From Podocnemis expansa (Eukaryota > Chordata > Testudines > Podocnemididae): a stretch of 64,000 bases of DNA. This document shows, piece after piece, positions 1 through 11,614 of the stretch. Under the pieces are notes generated by a model that was not told where the DNA came from, did no database searches, and was given only the letters and a program-made list of their open reading frames with translations. Position 1 is the first letter of the stretch, and every line of letters begins with the position of its first letter. The stretch spans positions 10,644,772 to 10,708,771 of the forward strand of contig ML681967.1 of NCBI GenBank assembly GCA_007922195.1, written 5' to 3'. The translations under genes and the position numbers were made by a program.

Positions 1-835
1 CACTCCAGTAACTCTTATCACTCTCACACTCCAGCTACCCCCTTTCTTTGGAGGAAAGGCTTTTTAATAAATCCTGGGAGGGGCCTTAATTTGCTCCAGG
101 TGTGCTAATTAACCTGGAGTAACCACTGCTAAGCTCCATGAGGAAAGTGTTTGCTGGGTCTGAGGCTGATATATTGGCCTTCTATTACTTTCTGGAAGCC
201 ACCCAGACTGACCCTGTTACACCACTTATACCCGCAAGGAAAGCATTTGCGCATTCCCTGTGATGTGATGGTCTCTGCTTCTTGCTGCATTTCCTGCTGC
301 TGAATTTTACAAAATCTGCTCTCTTCAAGAAGAAAAACACCTTGTTTCCTGTTGTAAAGAGCTTTCGAAGATGTAAGCCACACCACTTTCCTGTTAACTT
401 GGCTTGCAGAAAAGCATCTCCAGCCAAACAGCTGCAGAAGTGTGAACCCCACCAGTCACCTCAATCAGGTGTTAACCCTGGAGCCTCTGCACACAAACTT
501 CTAGAGTCAGGGCTTTTAAAAGAGATACTCCACAAAATATACTATGGTGACAGGCACCCTACAAATAGCTGCAAAAGATAAGAAGAAAAATATTTAGGAT
601 CATATATTCGTCCTTGGTTACTACCAGGTATCATGGTGACAAATGGGGAGACAGATGAATCCTTATAGATAAAGATGGTCTGCAAAGGCCATTGGGTTTG
701 TGCTTCTCTTTATCATTATTATTGGTGCTGTTTGTATTGTAATAATATAGAGTGTATACAGGAGATTTATTTCTGACTTGGTCGTTTTCACTTTATATCA
801 GAAATATCATACCTTGGGTTCCCTGACATTTACTA
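1..835. other. No gene recognised
   Basis: AT-rich non-coding DNA. Both strands stay open for about 80-107 codons between 129 and 581, but the translations have no recognisable domain and overlap each other, so I take this as chance. Part of it (about 70-500) may be an unclassified interspersed repeat. Confidence 0.4.
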
Positions 836-920
836 AACAAACAAGGAGTCCTGTGGCATTTTTAAAGACTAACAAATTTGTATATTGCATGAGTTTTTGT
901 GGGAGAAATCCTACTTCACA
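836..920 (-). mobile_element. Penelope-like element terminus (fragment)
   Basis: It carries CAAGGAGTCCTGTGGCA, AAAGACTAACAAATTT and GCATGAG...GTGGGAGA, the terminal segment seen in about nine places in this window. It is the inverted partner of 2361-2497, 1.4 kb away. Confidence 0.7.
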
Positions 921-1167
921 TGTCCTTGGCGGTTTTAGGCCTTGCTAGATTAGACTTTAGAAGGCATTTGCTCAAATGTGCTAACAGCCTCTTGTAGACA
1001 AGGTAGGCACCTGTGGGCTTGTTTTCACTGGTAAATTACCTTAACTATAATGCTGCTAGTGTTGTCCCTAACCAGTATTGTGTCCTGTCCGCAAACAAAA
1101 GCCCTTCACTTCAGCATGGTGTGCATTTATCTGGAACTGGCTGTCCTGAACAGGGCTAGAGCAGTAG

Positions 1168-1449
1168 TTCCCCACATTCTCCTTTATGCAGACCATTATT
1201 TCATCATCAAAAACTTTTGCAGACCACCACATGAGCAAGCTGTTTTAAACTTTTTTAACATAGCCTATAGCTGAAGGGAGTCAAACATATATCAAGGGGT
1301 ATTGCGAATAATAATGCAAGATCAAATATGATATATAAGAGGTACACAGGTTTATAATATTATTACATTATCCTTTTCCCCCCACAGACCACCTCCAAAA
1401 CACTCATGGACCACCAGAGGTCGACAGACCACAGGTTGGGAACTAGAGC
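1168..1449. mobile_element. Possible decayed hAT-type element
   Basis: It begins CAGTAGTTCCCCAC and ends CAGGTTGGGAACTA, imperfect inverted ends like those of the better-preserved hAT copies at 13262, 38608 and 53148. No clean 8-bp duplication could be read. Confidence 0.35.
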
Positions 1450-1727
1450 CCGTGATACCACAATTCACAGGCTCTTAATAGCACCTCTTGGGGGTAGCAT
1501 GGAGGCAGGCTAGCTCCATTTGATTCCCATAATTTCTTCTATATGCCCAGAAAGAAAGAAAGAAGAAAAGTTCTCCCATGGTGTACTAAGAAAGAACTCA
1601 CAGAGCCGCAAATACAGCTTAGTGCAGCACAAAGAAACATGGGAAATCTTAAAATCCCATATAAGTGACAGTAGCACCAGTGTGGACACTGCAACTCAAG
1701 TGTTATTTCACAGCATGGTAACTCTTA

Positions 1728-1978
1728 GGTCATGTCAGCACTAAAAACTTGGGTCAGCTCTGCTAAGTCGCTCAAGGGTGTGAAAATTCCAGACCCCTAT
1801 GCAACATAGTTAAGCCAACCTAAAGTGCAGCATAAACCTAGCTAGCTACTGCCTCTTGGTGATGGGGTGGGTGGGTGATGAGATTACCTATGCCAACAGA
1901 AGAAACCCTCCCAACAGAGGAGGTAGGGTGTATATGGACATGCTGCAGTTATAGCCTTTTGAGTGTGGACAAGCCCAC
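1728..1978. mobile_element. Short non-autonomous DNA transposon (MITE) remnant
   Basis: The left end GGTCATGTCAGCACT and the right end AGTGTGGACAAGCCC are roughly inverted, and the interior (GTCGCTCAAGGGTGTGAAAA) resembles a MITE common in turtle genomes. A similar short element seems to follow to about 2340. Confidence 0.45.
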
Positions 1979-2360
1979 AGCCTCACTTAGGCCATAGTCT
2001 ATACTCACTGCACTTTTTCGTGGCAGTCGACAGGAGATATGCAATGAATGTAAAATACTTCACGTATCTCCCATCATCTTACTAACTCCCACTTAGCTCC
2101 CTGTACACGCTGCATTAAGGTGAGCAGAAATGCCATCTGGTCAACTTAGCACTACTCCAGTTACAGGGCTGGAATTACAGCGTCAAGCTGTAGATCCATT
2201 GAGCACGTCTTGACAGATTATTCAATCAAACCCGAAAGAGTATGGGCAAATTTGCCACCATCAGCACAACCATGACCTTAAGCTAGGCTAACTCAAGAGA
2301 AGTAACTCAAGCGTAGATAGTTTGAGTTATCCCTGTAGTGAAGAGACACCCTTTACTGTG

Positions 2361-2497
2361 CCTCTTCAAAAGCATCTGACAAAGTGGGATTTTCTCCCAC
2401 GAAAACTCATGTGATAAACAAATCTTTTAGTCTTTAAGTGCCACAAGACTCCTTGCTTTATTTGCTTTACTAGACTAACACGGCTGCCCCTTTGGAC
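2361..2497 (+). mobile_element. Penelope-like element terminus
   Basis: It reads CTTCAAAAGCATCTGAC, TTTTCTCCCACGAAAACTCA, TTAGTCTTTAAGTGCCACAA, GACTCCTTG and finally AACACGGCTGCCCCTTTGGA. This is the typical distal end of the PLE family in the window, in the sense orientation of the coding copy at 32900-33570. Confidence 0.75.
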
Positions 2498-3611
2498 GTT
2501 TACTGTGAATTAGACTAGATAAGTTTCTAGGCTTTAACTGAGCCAGCACAACTAATGTGTTAAAGGTACACTGCCCGTTTGCACTAGTCTGTTCAGACAT
2601 GTTACCTAATCTTCCAAATCCTAACCTCTAGATAAAGACCATAGATATGTATCCTGAGTTTTCTCAGCCCTTAAAAAAAAAAATGACAGTGGCACTGAGT
2701 CTAACAAAAAGAGCTTTAGTTCCAATTACTTATTCAGGCATTTGAGTGAGCAGGGGCTGCTCACAAAAAAACTTCTGAGTTATCCAAGTTTCATTTGCAT
2801 GCCATCTGTGATGTTATAATCATATTAATTCTACAGTCATCCACAGAGAGTTTCAGAAGTAAAGAGCAAACAAGACCACAATTTTTCATGTCAAAAAAAA
2901 AACACACACAAAAAAAACCCAAACAAACCAGGCTCCTTCCCCCAAAATTTCAGGCCCTCTATACATCCAAAAAAAGAAACAGAGACAAGAGTCCAGTTTT
3001 CCTTTTTTTCCTGTTTCAAAGGTCATCTTTATAAAATATCACTTACTTGATGCATAACCTACTGTTGTCCTTTTTAGACCTAAGCAATTAATCAAAATTC
3101 AGGGTCCTGCAGATTGTTTCAGTTAGTGGAAGAAACTTATGAAGGAGCAGGTGTCTTTGACAAAATAATGTTTGTTTATAAAGAATGTACAAAGTACTGC
3201 TTCCCAAGCACACCAAGATTCAAACAGCAGGAAACAGTTTCTTTGATCACAGCTTCAAGCCCCTTTCTAGCCAGAATTCAGGCCAAAAGTGCATTCTCAG
3301 GTTTTTTCTTAAGTCTACATTACCAATGCTTCTGTTGTGTCTGATGCTTCCTTGTTACCTTCCCTCTCTGCTCCTCTGGTCTTGCTGCCTCTTTTCCACC
3401 AAGGCAAAAAACTTACAAAATAATACCCAGCAAAACCATTCTGCACACATGTGCCATTTTTGGGGGCTGTGAAATGTTCCTATGTTTTGGGTGGAAGCTT
3501 TTGTTTCAGCTATGTGGTTTCATAAAGGAGATGAATTTTCTTACATTTGTCTCAAATGAAGATTGGCTATTACACCCACTTGTTTCAACAAAGTTTATAC
3601 TAACCCATAAC
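2498..3611. other. No gene recognised
   Basis: AT-rich DNA with short A-runs near 2672 and 2893-2920. Open frames of 76-95 codons here have no recognisable content. Confidence 0.4.
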
Positions 3612-4120
3612 GGCTACGTCCACACATACACACTTATTTCGATTTAAGTTAAATTGAAATAACTTAATTTGAAATCAGACCCTTAATTCGATTTAACTTA
3701 AATTGAATTAAGCAGAAACACCAAATCGAAATAGCAAGCCTGGACACAGGACTTGATATTTCAATTCAGGAGAGGAGCACCATGGGAGGTGTGGCAAGAT
3801 GGCCCCCTACAAGGGCCATACCCCCACCCAATATATGGAAAAAGGAAGGCACCCTGGGAAGGAGAAGGGCAAAAATGTTAAATCGAAATAATGGTTGTTT
3901 CGAAATAACATGTCTGAATGGCATTATTTCAAAACAACCATTTTTGATTTAACAGCTATTTTGATTTCTCCCTAGGTTTTACTGTTTTGAAATAAGGTTC
4001 ATTTTTTTCAAAATGACGGGGCTCGTTGTTTTGAAATAACAAAACGTCGTTCAGACATGACTTTTTAAAAATTGAAACAACGGTCATTGTTTCGATTTAA
4101 AACAACGTGTGGACATAGCC
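3612..4120. mobile_element. MITE with 14-bp terminal inverted repeats
   Basis: The ends are GGCTACGTCCACAC and, inverted, GGCTATGTCCACAC (13 of 14 match). The interior is dominated by self-complementary motifs built on TCGATTTAA and TTTCGAAATAAC, giving strong potential to fold. No transposase is coded and I could not identify a target-site duplication, so the superfamily is left open. Confidence 0.75.
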
Positions 4121-4483
4121 AGTGACACTACGCCCCACATTCAATGAGAAGCCACTCAGAACGTTCACTTGGGTTTCCAAGCAGTGATCACACCAAGGAC
4201 AACACACAGCTCCCTAATGTCTGGTACTGTTCCACAAGTAAACAGAACTTTTAGACAAAGCTCTATGCTTTATTTTTTGGGAAGTTCTCTTTTACTTCTC
4301 TGAAGTGGTCATCACTGTCTGCTCCTATTTGCTCATGCTATGAGTCAAGTTCTACTTATATGATTCCACTGACAATCTTCATTACCCAGGTTTCTCTTTT
4401 ATTGTCCTGAAATTGTAAAATTCCTTAATTCAAAGATCCCCAAATGCCTTACAATCATTAATTATAGTAGCCTCACAAAGTAG

Positions 4484-4535
4484 TTTTGTGTTATTTCCAG
4501 TTTATATATATATAATTTTGTGTTATTTCCAGTTT
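4484..4535. repeat. Short tandem duplication
   Basis: The 20-bp unit TTTTGTGTTATTTCCAGTTT occurs at 4484-4503 and again at 4516-4535, separated by an (AT)n tract. Confidence 0.85.
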
Positions 4536-4544
4536 TGATATATA

Positions 4545-4680
4545 TTTTACAGACCGTGGCACAGAGAGAGAGGGTAAGTGACGTTTCCTATCTCACAGAG
4601 CAAATCCATGGAACAACCAAGAAGAGAGTCTAATCCCCATTCCATTCTAACCATCAGATCACATTCTTTCGTTAAAGGTC
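4545..4680 (-). repeat. MIR-type SINE fragment
   Basis: It contains GGCACAGAGAGAGAGGG, TAAGTGAC and CTCACAGAGCAAATCCATGG, the antisense of the MIR core (CTCAGTTTCCC, GTCACTTA). Old and diverged. Confidence 0.5.
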
Positions 4681-4935
4681 TGATAATCACTCAGTGAGAG
4701 CCTAACCCAAAGTCCCGTGAAGTTAATGGAAATCTTTTCTAACTATTTTAATGGACTTTGGATCAGACCCTGTATCAGCCTCATGAAACTATTCTAGTAG
4801 CCTAACAGTATGTGTTGTGCACAAACACAGGGAAACCCCACAAGTCAGTCACCATCGCAGTACAGCACTGCTAGTGGCTGGTTCCTGCATGAGGCAGAAT
4901 AGACTAGAAGCTACAATGACACCACTATAAAACCA

Positions 4936-5105
4936 CGATTCTTCTCTGAGTGTGGCTCGGATGCATTCAGTAATAGGTGTCTCCGTGCCGGAGTGCCGGA
5001 TTGGTTGGAAAAACTTTGTCCTAGCCTGTCAGGAGAGGGTAGGCGGCCCCCGCCTCCCAGTGGCTATATATACGGCCGCCTCCCGACCCCGCCCCAGTTT
5101 CATTT
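4936..5105 (+). repeat. DIRS left inverted terminal repeat
   Basis: The complement of 10060-10228, with a TATATATA stretch at about 5064-5071 that could serve as the promoter of the element. Lacks the outermost GTTACTCACCAGTAAC present on the right side. Confidence 0.85.
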
Positions 5106-5170
5106 CTTCCTCCTTGTGCGCTGGATCTGGAACGTCCGCTCCTTGCAAACGCAAGCAGCCTGTCTTTTCT

Positions 5171-7048
5171 ATGAGCTTTTTGCCCGACTGGGAGCACCTT
5201 TTTGTGGATGTGGTTCCACCACAGGAGTCTTCCACTGTCGGGCCAGAACGTCACAGATCACCTAACACGCCAGGGTTCAAACCCTGCTCCAAGTGTGGCA
5301 AGGCCTTCCCCTGGGACGATCCCCACGGGAAGTGCTTCCGGCACCTAGCCAAAGACCACCTGGTCTCAGCCTGTTCCCTATGTTTGTCCTTCAAACCTCC
5401 GATAATCAAGGAGAGGGAACAAAGGTGCCGTGCCCTAGCCTCTGAACAGGCTCTGCACTCTCCACCCGAGGCTTCAGGTTCCTGCCCAGCGCCGAGACCC
5501 AGTTCGGCACCAGAGCCAACACGGCACCATGCTACCGGTGGCCATTGAAGGACAACCTCGGTGCCAACCCTGGTACCCTGGCTCTGACCCAGCACCTCGG
5601 TGCCTCCACACCACTCAAGGTCGCCCCCGGCACTGCAACCCTGGCATAGTCTGGTACCACCAATACAAGGTTCGCCCCAGGACCAACTGCAGTCACCTCC
5701 AGCACCACAGGCTTGGTATAGCCTGGTACTGACGGGGCAAGGACTATCTCAACCAGGCAGCCCTGTCTTCCCGGGTAAAGACCTACCTCGGGCTCATTCA
5801 GAGTCGCCTCCGATACTGATAACTCTGAAGGCAGTAGAGGCCACTCGGGCACTCCTCCTGCTACCCACACCACCTTCCCCAACACCGGTTAGAAGGGGCA
5901 AACCAGCCTTTATATCCAAGGCCTGGGTCCATCGTGGGCGTCGTCACTCTCCTTCACCACAAAGTCCCTCATCTTCCATTCCATTGGGCTGTGGTACAGT
6001 AGGGCCATCCCCATGGCAACATATCACTTTGCCGTCACCGGTACCGCCCTTGGCATTGAGAAGTCCTTCTCCCGCCTCAAGCCCGGAGGAAGGCCCATCG
6101 AGGGGCTCTAAGCGACCCCAGCACTGCACAATGGCGCTATCGCCCTTCCGCTTCTGCCCCAAAGAATGGTCCCCCCGCAAAACCCCTTCTCCTCCGCAGC
6201 GGACACCCGGTACCAGTCTGTCCCCGGCACCAGGCTCGTATACCGGCAACCTATCAGCGCACTTTGATTTGTTGTGCCATGCCACGGCCCTCTTAGGGAT
6301 GGAGGTCCAGTCCTCTGATCCTTTCTCAGACACTCTTGTCGGACCAGCCTTTGCCCCGGCAGAGCCGCTGATGGTCCCACTCCACCCAAGCGTTTGGGAC
6401 CTGACACCTTCCTGGTGGCAGAGTCCAAGCTCTACAGCCCTGGTGTCGGACACATTGAGCTTGAAGTATAGGGTTCCTAAGTCGGACTTCCCTTCCCTTG
6501 CCAACCACCCAGTCCCTCCTAGGGACATGGTGCAAATGGCGCTAGGCCCGGGTAAACCCTCTAGCGACCCCCTCCCAGCTTCTAGGGAAGCCAGGGAACT
6601 GGATCTCTTGGGGCGTAAGGTCTACTCCTCCTCAGCCTTCCAACTTTGGGTGGCGAATAATCACGCCCTAACCAGCAGATACTTGCTGGACGTGTGGGAG
6701 TCGGTTGGTAAATTCCGACACTTGCTCCCACCAGAGGCCAAAGAGGAGTATGACGCATTCCTGGAGAAGGGAGGAATAATCTCTCAGGCCCTCCTCCTCT
6801 CAGCCTGAGATGCGGTGGATACAGCTGCCCACACTATGGCCTCGGCTGTGACTATCAGCTGAGTGGCCTGGCTTAGGGAAGCCAGGGTGCCCCCCACTGT
6901 GCAGCAGGTGGTGCTTGACCTGCCTTTTGGGGGGGATATCTTGCTCCCTCCCAAGACCCTAACTGTGGTGGGTACCGCACAGGACCTGAGGGGAGAGGTC
7001 AAATACCTTGGTCTCCTTCTATCGGGGTCTTTTCCTCCCCCCACATAA
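5171..7048 (+). pseudogene. DIRS gag pseudogene (zinc-knuckle-like and LAP2alpha-like domains)
   Basis: A single plus-strand frame starts MSFLPDWEHLF at 5171. It carries a Cys/His cluster CSKCGKAFPWDDPHGKCFRH...HLVSACSLC (about 5280-5380), then a long Pro/Ser-rich linker, then ELDLLGRKVYSSSAFQLWV and NNHALTSRYLLDVWESV. It ends in DTAAHTMASAVTIS and VQQVVLDLPFGG. The last part matches the DIRS-Gag-derived domain of vertebrate LAP2alpha. In-frame stops occur at 5546, 5585, 6806 and 6860. The stops at 6806 and 6860 are TGA where Arg (CGA) would fit, pointing to CpG decay. The frame otherwise stays in register. The product would have been the structural protein of the retroelement; the copy is dead. 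Confidence 0.8.
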
Positions 7049-8540
7049 ACTATATGGGGCAACAACAGCCCCCTTCCCCCCCTTCTTCTAAATGACCCTG
7101 GGGCAGGAACTTAACCCCTCCCCACCGCCCTCAGTCCAACTCTGGGGTGTTTCAGAGCCTCTCCTTCCCTTCTCTCACCTGCAAGGAAGGTCCCTAGCCC
7201 AATTGGCTGCTACCCGGTTCCCATAACATCTGGGACATGACCATGACTTCAGTGCACCATTGGAGAGGGCAGCTGGCACCCCTTCCCTCCTTCCTTCAGT
7301 GGGAGAACGGGGAACTTACCGGGGACAGCCCTGTCCCAACATTGCAAACAGGGGTGAGCCAGCCCTTGGCCCTGCCCTCTGGTCTTGGAGGAGACACGGG
7401 CCGCGTATCCCAAACCCCCCTCAGTCATCGGGCCATCCACACTGAGGCCCAGCTCCCAGACGGTTCTTAGCTGTTGCTACTCTTGGGCTCTTATTGGAGA
7501 AAGGGAACAAGAAGCCTCCCCGACCAACAATTCCCTGTTCCCATAAGCATCAAAGGCGGCCCTTGCCAAGGCCAAGGAGTGCATCTCATAGTAGCTCCAG
7601 CCACGACCGCAGATGCTACCAGTACACACAGACACATGTGCCCATCTGGATGTGTGGAACCCTTCCCACCCACCGCCTGTCCTACATCAGGTAGGCTCTA
7701 TTCCCATTCCTGGGATGGGGAGGGACACCTTGGACACCTCTCCTCTCTAACATACTGGTTGATACGCTGGGTTAAGTCGGTCCTGTTGCTTCCTCAGACC
7801 TCTACAGTAGAGGAGACCCTCCACCACCCTACCTATTAGGTGGGAACATGATATTCATTCTCTTTATCACAGGGGGTTCTATGCCTCAGGGAAGGCCAAG
7901 GCAGAGCTGTCCAACCCCTGCCTGCCCTATCCCTTCCCCACCAGTAAAAAAAAAAAAAAAAAAAAGAAGAAAGAAAAGCCAATGCTAAACAACAGCCTCC
8001 CTCCCTTCTTTGGGACACTCTCAGTTATTATCAGGACATTCTGGTATGGGAGTCCTTATCTAGGGCCCACCCTACCAAGGAAGTGGTGGTGAAACCCTCT
8101 GTCTCTCCTTTTCCTTTACCCCTGAAGCGACAACTCCTGTACACCCGACCTGGAATCTACCAGATCGTAGAGCTCATGGGAGAGGAGACAATGTCTCTTC
8201 CCCAAGCAGATGGACAGCAGTGGAAAGGAACCCCTTTTTGGGCCTCCTGCGCTAACATCTAGCTACCACAGCGTCAGCTCGCTGGCAAGCTCCATGCGCA
8301 ACACTGCATTCCACGCATGGCAGTCCCCCTATTGGGGTGTTTGTAAATGTCTCACCCTCGGCCACCTTGCTACAATGATCATTCATATCTCGGTCTGGGG
8401 CATTACTTCCTGGGTGTCTGGCGAACGTGTTACACCTTGTTTGAGGACCTGAGGCAAAAAACGTTGGGTTATCTCCACATGATACTTGATAAAGGCAGTT
8501 ACCAAGATCAATGTGTGTCCCTCACTCTCTTGAGGGAACC

Positions 8541-8580
8541 AAAAAAAAAAAAAAAAAAAGAAGAAGAAGAAGAAGAAAGA
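8541..8580 (+). repeat. Poly(A)/(GAA)n microsatellite
   Basis: A run of A followed by GAAGAAGAAGAAGAA inside the decayed DIRS interior; another A-run is at 7947-7966. Confidence 0.9.
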
Positions 8581-9914
8581 GAAGGAGAGAAGACCCTATT
8601 TCTGATGTGCCCAGAAATTCAGAGGTCTGTATCCCCCATGTTCGATGCCGCCCAGAATAATTTGTACGATATGGGTAAACCACCTTGATTGGTTTCTCTA
8701 AAACCCAGGATGCTCCTGCAGTACTGCGGTTGATACTCTGGGAGTAGTATCACCTCCCAGGTGCTTGGAAGGAGACCATTCCTCTCCCCTATACCCATAT
8801 CTTTCAGAAGGTAGTCCTGTCTTAATGTGTCCTTATCTCCAGCGCACATGTAGGTGCAGCATAGTTGAGATGATATCATTTCTGGTGGTGCCCCGGGCAC
8901 ACAAAGATCTCATTCATGATATTCTAACTCCATGAGCCCTCTGGCCATCACAACTAAGTGGCCCAGTGGTGGCATTGCATTCGTTGCCCCGCTTTCCCTT
9001 TCTCCCATCCCTCACCCCCCTGTCCTCCAGGCAGTCTTCCTGGTGTTGGAATCCTGACGAGAATGTAAGGCTCAAGAGGACGGCTCTCCCCGTGAGTCTT
9101 CACGCATACTAAGGTACTTATAGATACCAAGTTAACAGCACCTCCTAAGGCCATCACACCACCTTATAGGTGCTAGTGGTCCAAAGTGCCCTTCCATTGG
9201 TAACCCGCTGGGTTCTTACACTTTAGACGGCTGGAAGTTTGCGCTACATGCTCCTAACCTAAGGACTTCTGGTCCAACATGCCATGTGCTGCTCATTGCA
9301 CCACCTCTGGTTTTTCTTTTCTCATTGTACCAGCATGAAGTGTCTTTCTCTAGACCCTTCTTGACTGAACTCAGTAGTCCTTGTTCTCCTATGCATGCTA
9401 CGTCCCCAATTCTACACTCTGCAGGCATGTACCTTCAGGCCTTGTTGTGATCAGTTCAAGGGATAACGTTCATCCCTTTTACAGTTATCTGCATAGACCG
9501 CAGCCATCATAGCTAGGCCTGTAACCCTTTGGCTTCTGGCGTTCCTCTTGTAAGTCCATGCTGGAGATTCCCTATGGCCAGTCATTTACCCTCTGACCCT
9601 CATCCCTTATGCTATACCCCTAGGTACAGCAACGCATCTCCTCCACAGTAGCTGTGTTGCATTGATTCAACTCTGGTTCAAGGTGACGTTAGTCCATTCA
9701 GCCCACGCACGCTCTGCCTGGGCTGGATTGGACCTACCCTGCTTTGGGTTGGGCCCACAATTCTTGGTTTTCCTTCGCCAGGCCAGGAGCCTAGTTGGTC
9801 TCTTGGCTCCTACTAGAACCTCATTCATTGGGCTTTTTCCCATCTGGGGTGATTTTGCTGTGCTGTAGGCGGAAGAGCCAACTCCACCTGCCATCTGTCA
9901 GCATGGCTAGTAGT

Positions 9915-10016
9915 CACCTATTACTGAATGCGTCCGAGCAGTGCTCAAAGAAGAAAGGTGGGTTACTCACCAGTAACCATCCTTCTTCAAGATGAGCTGC
10001 TCGGATCCATTCAGGT
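9915..10016. repeat. DIRS internal complementary region
   Basis: It contains CCTATTACTGAATGCGTCCG, then GGTTACTCACCAGTAACC, then GAGCTGCTCGGATCCATTCA. These are complementary to the outer ends of the terminal repeats, placed just inside the right repeat, which is the diagnostic layout of DIRS elements. Confidence 0.75.
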
Positions 10017-10059
10017 CTCTCCCCTCCAACCCCGCATCTGGAGTTGGTGACTCCTAGGA

Positions 10060-10250
10060 ACTGGGGAGGAGTCGGGAGGCAGCTGTATATATAGCCACTG
10101 GGTGGCATGGGGGGCGGTAGCCGCCTACCCTCTCCTGACAGGCTAGGACAAAGTTTTTCCGACCAATCCAGTGCTCCAGCACGGAGACACCTATTACTGA
10201 ATGGATCCGAGCAGCCCATCTCGAAGAAGGACAGTTACTGGTGAGTAACC
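10060..10250 (-). repeat. DIRS right inverted terminal repeat
   Basis: The reverse complement of 4936-5105, extending further outward to GTTACTGGTGAGTAAC. Carries the matching TATATATA stretch. Confidence 0.85.
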
Positions 10251-11465
10251 CACGTAACCCACCATTGTTACTACTGCTGCGCAGCGCTATCAACCAGCTG
10301 AACATCCCTGCTATTCTTAAGGCTGTGACACTAAAGACCCTTCTGTCCTTACCCCCAACATTTCTGGACCCCTATGGAGCCTGCTCCACACCACTAAAGA
10401 AGCCAAAGTGGGAAAGTTCAGAAGCCTTTTTATTTGTGTAGCATTGATAAGGAAACCAAACACCCCATGATAACCTTTCCCTTGTGCTAAGGAGCTCAAA
10501 GGTTGCCCAATGTGTAGGATGTGGGTTCTGCACAGAAGGGCTTATGTTTGATTGAGACTAGTTAAAAATAAACTCCAGAACCTGTAAACAAACCCTGCCG
10601 GTGTGCTGACTGCAGAGCCCTCCCCAGTACACTCCCATCCCCCTCAGCTGGAAGGACTGTATTTTGAAGGAGAAAGGAGAACTATGGGGCTCCTGCAGGT
10701 CTAACCTCTGGTGTTCATGGTCAGGATTTCCCAACTGCCTCATATCACATAATTAATTTTCAGTTTCAAAAGGAGCATCAAAATTTCTTAGAAACAGAGT
10801 CACCAGGCTTTACAAGACCTGCAGCACACTGCCAGGAGGAGCCGAAAGTTCATTTTGGTTTACAATTGACATCTGCTTCTCCACACATCAACCAACACAA
10901 AAGGATAAAGGTCAATGCGAGGCCTTATGTGCTCTCTGTCAATGGATTTTCTTCTCCTGTAATGTTAAAAAACAACAATATTCAAGTAATTTATAAACTG
11001 CGCATCAGACACTAAAACCATGCAAAGAGTGATCAAACAGGTCTTCAAATGTAAAGATGTAGCCTCTTCTTATTACAGTTCCTTAAGGAAATATTGAGAG
11101 TCTAGGGTCCCCTGCTAGAAAGATGAAGACTGAACAACTGCTACCAGAGCTTTCCACAACCAGTCAGTCCCCTTACAACACTCACTACAGTGACTTTTAC
11201 TGGGAGACGCTGAGAGCACTCCCAAAACAAAGGGTTTTACATCCTTCTCTCCTCTTGAGGCTAGTGCAGCTCAGAAGTTCTCTATTCAATCTATCAAAAA
11301 CTATTCCATCAAAAATACACAGGATCAAATGGTTTATGATACAAGCTTCTCTTTATACAGATGTTTGTGTGTGAACTGTGTTTAAGGCACAAGAGGGGGC
11401 CCTCACACACATGTATATATACACTTGACTTCAGTTTCAGAAGGTCTTCAGCAATGTAAGGGGTT
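10251..11465. other. PPCDC downstream flank, no gene recognised
   Basis: Unremarkable non-coding DNA between the DIRS element and the PPCDC 3' UTR. If the AATAAA at 10429 is used, most of this is 3' UTR. Confidence 0.4.
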
Positions 11466-11471
11466 TTAATA
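11466..11471 (-). terminator. Candidate PPCDC poly(A) signal (ATTAAA)
   Basis: An ATTAAA hexamer on the minus strand about 145 nt after the PPCDC stop. It is followed some 45 nt later by a GT-rich stretch (TATACATGTGTGTGAG), which resembles a downstream cleavage element. An alternative AATAAA lies at 10429-10434. Confidence 0.4.
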
Positions 11472-11614
11472 CCATAGCAACTGATGGCAGTGGAACCTAA
11501 ACACCTCATTCCTTTAGTGGTCATGGGGGCACATGCCATCTCAGAACCCCATTCCTTTCATCTTCACACTGAAAACTGTCAAGAAAGAGGAAAAATATGA
11601 TTTACATGTAGGAA

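Larger units (their letters stand above)
4936..10250 (+). mobile_element. DIRS-type tyrosine-recombinase retroelement, decayed
   Basis: About 5.3 kb bounded by inverted terminal repeats of roughly 150-170 bp. The left end (4936-5105) and the right end (10060-10250) are reverse complements, sharing ATTCAGTAATAGGTGTCTCC, AAAAACTTTGTCCTAGCCTG, TCAGGAGAGGGTAGGCGG and GGCTATATATA. A segment at 9915-10016 repeats the outer end sequence in the opposite sense, like the internal complementary region that DIRS elements use during circular replication. A gag frame (5171-7048) with a LAP2alpha-like domain follows the left repeat. Downstream, 7050-9900 holds only broken frames. One stretch near 7850 (YHRGFY) may be the remains of the reverse transcriptase, but no RT, RNase H or recombinase domain could be firmly read. 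Left end slightly truncated. Confidence 0.85.

Noticed and set aside
129..581. Open frames on both strands at the left edge
   Set aside because: Mutually overlapping, no motif, no splice structure; may be part of an unclassified repeat.
4952..5170. Upstream extension of the gag frame from a GTG at 4952
   Set aside because: This part lies in the terminal repeat and its TATA-like promoter; the ATG at 5171 is the sensible start.
5944..6528. Minus-strand frame of 194 codons
   Set aside because: Antisense shadow of the DIRS gag frame.
8347..8688. 113-codon frame in the DIRS interior
   Set aside because: Runs through a poly(A)/(GAA)n tract giving a Lys/Glu run; no RT or recombinase motif.
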